Positions 14,436 through 16,721 of a stretch of DNA of 16,721 nucleotides are shown here, piece after piece. Each line of letters opens with the position of its first letter. Position 1 is the stretch's first letter. The notes below the pieces were generated by a model. The model did no database searches. It was not told where the DNA came from and saw only the letters and a list, made by a program, of their open reading frames with translations. This DNA is from UBA9339 sp964535195 (GTDB taxonomy: Bacteria; Pseudomonadota; Gammaproteobacteria; UBA9339): NCBI GenBank assembly GCA_964535195.1, contig CAZHSI010000022.1:1-16721 (forward strand). The letters run 5' to 3'. Both the position numbers and the translations under genes were made by a program.

Positions 14436-15065
14436 CTAAAAATTGATTCCCCAGCGAGTGTTTACCTCTAACATATTTAATTCTAACCACTGAAGAGCGA
14501 TGATGGCAGCAGCGTTATTTATTTGGCCCGAGCGCACGGCAGCAAAAGCATCGGCAGTAGGAACCACATGAATCTTGATATCTTCGTGTTCTTCTTTCAA
14601 GCCACCGAATTTTGGCGCTTTAGTAGAATCAACTTTGGCACAAAATAATTTTATTTTTTCAGTCGAATAACCCGGGGAAGGAAAGTAATCGTATATTGGC
14701 ATTAGAGCTTCTATCTCTAAGCAAGCTTCTTCGCGCATTTCGCGATAGGCTACTTCTTTATCGGATTCTTTACGATCTACTATGCCCGCGACTATTTCAA
14801 TTAGCCACGGCGTGAAATTTTGTCCTAATGCTCCAATACGAAATTGTTCAATCAATACTATCTTGTTATGTTTCGGGTCGTATGGTAAGGCTCCAACAGC
14901 ATTATTTTTTCTTAGAAATTCTCGAGTATAAATTGGTGTCCAATTGCCGTCAAAACGTTGTTGTGTTAATTCATAAAGCTCAATTGGACAAAACCCCTGG
15001 TGCAAGGAGGTTTTTTTCTTGATGCTTATATGGTTGTTAGATAGCTTTTGTTCAATAATACCCAT
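14436..15065 (-). CDS. nudF: ADP-ribose pyrophosphatase, Nudix family
   Basis: Cytoplasmic Nudix hydrolase that splits ADP-ribose to AMP and ribose-5-phosphate. 209 residues, the size of E. coli NudF, with recognisable similarity along the whole length: VLIEQFRIGAL (70-80), TPWLIEIVAGI (85-95), Nudix box G94-x5-E100-x7-REMREEACL (108-116), SPGYSTEKI, and INNAAAIIALQWLEL near the end. The Nudix box has Cys115 where Gly is usual; the metal-binding glutamates (E109, E112, E113) are intact, so it is probably active. No Shine-Dalgarno is close to the ATG. It is enclosed by the two inverted hairpin repeats. Confidence 0.93.
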   Translation of the reverse strand: MGIIEQKLSNNHISIKKKTSLHQGFCPIELYELTQQRFDGNWTPIYTREFLRKNNAVGALPYDPKHNKIVLIEQFRIGALGQNFTPWLIEIVAGIVDRKESDKEVAYREMREEACLEIEALMPIYDYFPSPGYSTEKIKLFCAKVDSTKAPKFGGLKEEHEDIKIHVVPTADAFAAVRSGQINNAAAIIALQWLELNMLEVNTRWGINF

Positions 15066-15129
15066 ATGAGTTTGTGTGCCTTGTGTTTAAAGTTAATTTC
15101 ATCGAGTTCTTTCGGTACGGTCGTCTTTT

Positions 15130-15159
15130 ATTATGATTACGTACTATACCAAAAAGCAA
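15130..15159 (-). promoter_or_regulatory. Candidate nudF promoter
   Basis: On the minus strand TTGCTT (15154-15159) and CATAAT (15130-15135, 5/6) are 18 nt apart, giving a leader of about 60 nt. The -35 is weak. It starts just inside the hairpin repeat. Confidence 0.3.
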
Positions 15160-15163
15160 TTTT

Positions 15164-15275
15164 TTTGCCTGGGGTATGAACCAGAGGCTCGCCTAAGGGG
15201 GAGAGTCGCGCCTCCTCCCCTTGGGTAATCCCTGATTGTTTTGTCCTTAAAGCAAGCCGCAAGAAAATTTAGATT
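15164..15275 (-). repeat. Hairpin-rich repeat, copy B, between yhhQ and nudF
   Basis: Reverse-complement partner of 14323-14433: shared blocks include AATCTAAATTT at the outer end, GCTTGCTT, GGGATTACC, CTCTCCCCCTT, GGCGAGCC and GGTTCATACC. Several hairpin arms that are perfect in copy A carry mismatches here, so this copy looks more decayed. It occupies most of the 239 nt between nudF and yhhQ. Confidence 0.8.
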
Positions 15276-15304
15276 CTAGCTTGCCAAAGGGCTCTATTAT
15301 GTTT

Positions 15305-16024
15305 TTATTTTAGCCCTAAATTAAACGGATTAAATTTAGTGTCATGATCAAAAATGTCCACATGCTCCCGTTTTTTCAAAAAACTAGCCACTATATAAAT
15401 TATTGGCATTAATAACGTTTGATAAATTACTTTACAGCCATAGGCAGAAAGACTCAAAACGGCCATGTCCCACCAGGTAATAATACCAATAAAGGCGATG
15501 CTAGTAAAAACAATGCTATCGATAAATTGTCCAATTAGAGTTGCGCCCATGGTTCTTAGCCAGAGGTGTTTCCCTGCGGTAAATACCTTGGCTTTTGCTA
15601 AAATATAAGTGCCAATGAATTCACCGACCAAAAAGGCGCCTAAAGATGCGGCTAGTATTCGAGGAACGCGGCCTAAAATCATGGCATATTGTTCTTGGGT
15701 GTGCCACGTGGCTGCTTCTGGCAAGGCAATCGACAAAAAAAGAGCTAAAGCTACAAAAATATTACACCCAAAGGCTGACCAAATGACGCGACGGGACATG
15801 GTGTAGCCGTATACTTCGGTTAATACCATGCTCAGAAGGTAATTGATGGGGTAAATAAAGTCTCCCGCAGTCAGCATTAAACATTTACCAACCGGAACAA
15901 TTTTTTGTGTCACAATATTAACGATGATGAAAAGAGATACAAATAGCATGGCAATAGGTGTATAGAACTTCAGCTGTTGATTGCAAGGGAGGTCTTGGGG
16001 GTTATGTATAACCGGAAAAATCAT
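15305..16024 (-). CDS. yhhQ: Queuosine precursor transporter, YhhQ/VUT family
   Basis: 239-residue integral inner-membrane protein with about six hydrophobic segments. It shows the family pattern: GDFIYPINYLLSMVLTEVYGY near residues 54-74, GAFLVGEFIGTYILAK (128-143) and GQFIDSIVFTSIAFIG (165-180). Members import 7-cyano-7-deazaguanine and/or 7-aminomethyl-7-deazaguanine for queuosine tRNA modification. Its ATG overlaps the rdgB stop by 4 nt (ATGA), so it is translationally coupled and in the same operon. Confidence 0.93.
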   Translation of the reverse strand: MIFPVIHNPQDLPCNQQLKFYTPIAMLFVSLFIIVNIVTQKIVPVGKCLMLTAGDFIYPINYLLSMVLTEVYGYTMSRRVIWSAFGCNIFVALALFLSIALPEAATWHTQEQYAMILGRVPRILAASLGAFLVGEFIGTYILAKAKVFTAGKHLWLRTMGATLIGQFIDSIVFTSIAFIGIITWWDMAVLSLSAYGCKVIYQTLLMPIIYIVASFLKKREHVDIFDHDTKFNPFNLGLK

Positions 16025-16614
16025 ATAATATTTTTTAGAGCCATAATTAATTTTTGCATGGCCTGAGCTCGATGACTAATTTTGTTTTTTATTTCTGATG
16101 ATAATTGGGCCGCGGTACAATTATAATTTGGCACCCAAAATACTGGGTCATAACCAAAACCGTTGTTACCCTCTGGTGCTAAGGTAATCAGTCCTTCCCA
16201 GGTTCCTTGGCAAATAATAGGAGTTGGATCATAAGCTTCTTTCATAAAAACCATTATACACTGAAAGCGTGCGTGGCGTTTAGCTGGCGGTATATGCTTA
16301 AGTTCTTCGAGGAGCTTTGTAATATTATCGTTATCCGTTGCTGTTTCCCCGGCAAACCTGGCAGAATAGATGCCCGGTCGTTTAGCAATGGCGTCTACTT
16401 CGAGGCCAGAGTCGTCGCCAATGACAGGCAGGTTAGTATGTTTACACGCATCTCTTGCTTTGAGGATTGCATTTTCAACGAAAGTTAATCCAGTTTCAGC
16501 AACTGATGGAATTTGAAGTTTTGCTTGTGAAATAGTAGCAATATTTTCTCTAGCAAAAATCTGTTCTAGTTCTTGGGTTTTTTTTAAGTTGTTGCTGGCA
16601 ATAACTATTGGCAT
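16021..16614 (-). CDS. rdgB: XTP/dITP diphosphatase
   Basis: Housecleaning nucleotidase that hydrolyses dITP, ITP and XTP to monophosphates, keeping deaminated purines out of DNA and RNA. 197 residues, the same as E. coli RdgB. Seen: ASNNLKKTQEL (6-16), VIGDDSGLEVDAI (64-76, with the metal/catalytic Asp), RPGIYSARFAG (79-89), GFGYDPVF and SHRAQA near the end. The ATG at 16614 gives the family's N-terminus (MPIVIASNN). The frame stays open upstream to the window edge for 35 more codons, but a promoter-like sequence ends 6 nt before this ATG and no Shine-Dalgarno is present. Confidence 0.95.
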   Translation of the reverse strand: MPIVIASNNLKKTQELEQIFARENIATISQAKLQIPSVAETGLTFVENAILKARDACKHTNLPVIGDDSGLEVDAIAKRPGIYSARFAGETATDNDNITKLLEELKHIPPAKRHARFQCIMVFMKEAYDPTPIICQGTWEGLITLAPEGNNGFGYDPVFWVPNYNCTAAQLSSEIKNKISHRAQAMQKLIMALKNII

Positions 16615-16620
16615 ATGGCG

Positions 16621-16649
16621 ATAATACGCGATTACCAGTTTCTGGTAAA
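16621..16649 (-). promoter_or_regulatory. rdgB-yhhQ promoter with an overlapping inverted repeat
   Basis: On the minus strand TTTACC (16644-16649, 4/6), 17 nt, TATTAT (16621-16626, 5/6), then 6 nt to the ATG: a leaderless arrangement. The inverted repeat TTACCAG-TTT-CTGGTAA (16632-16648) covers the -35 and most of the spacer and could be an operator. Confidence 0.45.
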
Positions 16650-16721
16650 GGAAGGTTTTGTTTTGGTCAGCAGCTCCCGCTGCAAAATCTAGGTATTGAA
16701 AACAAAGGGATTTAGATGCAA

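Overview
This is an AT-rich, densely coded window from a gammaproteobacterium, possibly host-associated and possibly Legionellales-like; the lineage is inferred, not proven. Evidence for gammaproteobacteria: ProRS, AspRS, NudF (E. coli-like length), YhhQ and RdgB all look gammaproteobacterial; the zinc-ribbon fmdB sits beside aspS; and mrcA is transcribed away from a pilMN(OP)Q operon. The ankyrin-repeat protein and AT-rich composition suggest, but do not establish, a host-associated lifestyle.

Layout. (1) 1-89: the start of an unidentified minus-strand gene, divergent from proS. (2) 177-4142: proS, fmdB and aspS, all on the plus strand. Between proS and fmdB lies a 112-nt nested inverted repeat, MITE-like, whose right arm carries the fmdB ribosome binding site. 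(3) 4143-7546: an accessory-looking block with two exported proteins. The first is an ankyrin protein whose N-terminal half carries a YopT/C58-like Cys-His-Asp pattern; the second is a phosphodiester glycosidase (NAGPA) family protein. Non-coding stretches of over 300 nt flank the pair. (4) 7547-10628, minus strand: mrcA (PBP1A), then an overlapping WecD-like GNAT gene. (5) 10841-14308, plus strand: pilM, pilN, a fused pilO-pilP, and a short HofQ/ComE-sized secretin. (6) 14323-16614: nudF (minus) enclosed by two inverted copies of a ~111-nt hairpin-rich repeat, then yhhQ and rdgB (minus, 4-nt overlap).

How the genes work together. PilM/N/OP/Q would form the inner-membrane assembly platform and outer-membrane channel of a type IV pilus or DNA-uptake machine. 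MrcA is the neighbouring peptidoglycan synthase. ProRS and AspRS supply translation; AspRS carries residues typical of the non-discriminating enzyme, implying the GatCAB route to Asn-tRNA. RdgB and NudF are nucleotide-housecleaning hydrolases and YhhQ imports queuosine precursors.

Across the window, several genes at the head of transcription units (proS, the glycosidase gene, pilM, rdgB, perhaps the partial gene at 89) have a -10-like hexamer only 6-8 nt before the ATG and no convincing Shine-Dalgarno. This suggests leaderless mRNAs. By contrast fmdB, the fused pilOP gene, pilQ and the ankyrin gene have recognisable Shine-Dalgarno sequences. No tRNA, rRNA, CRISPR array, transposase or integrase was seen. 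All statements are from reading the sequence; no database search was run.
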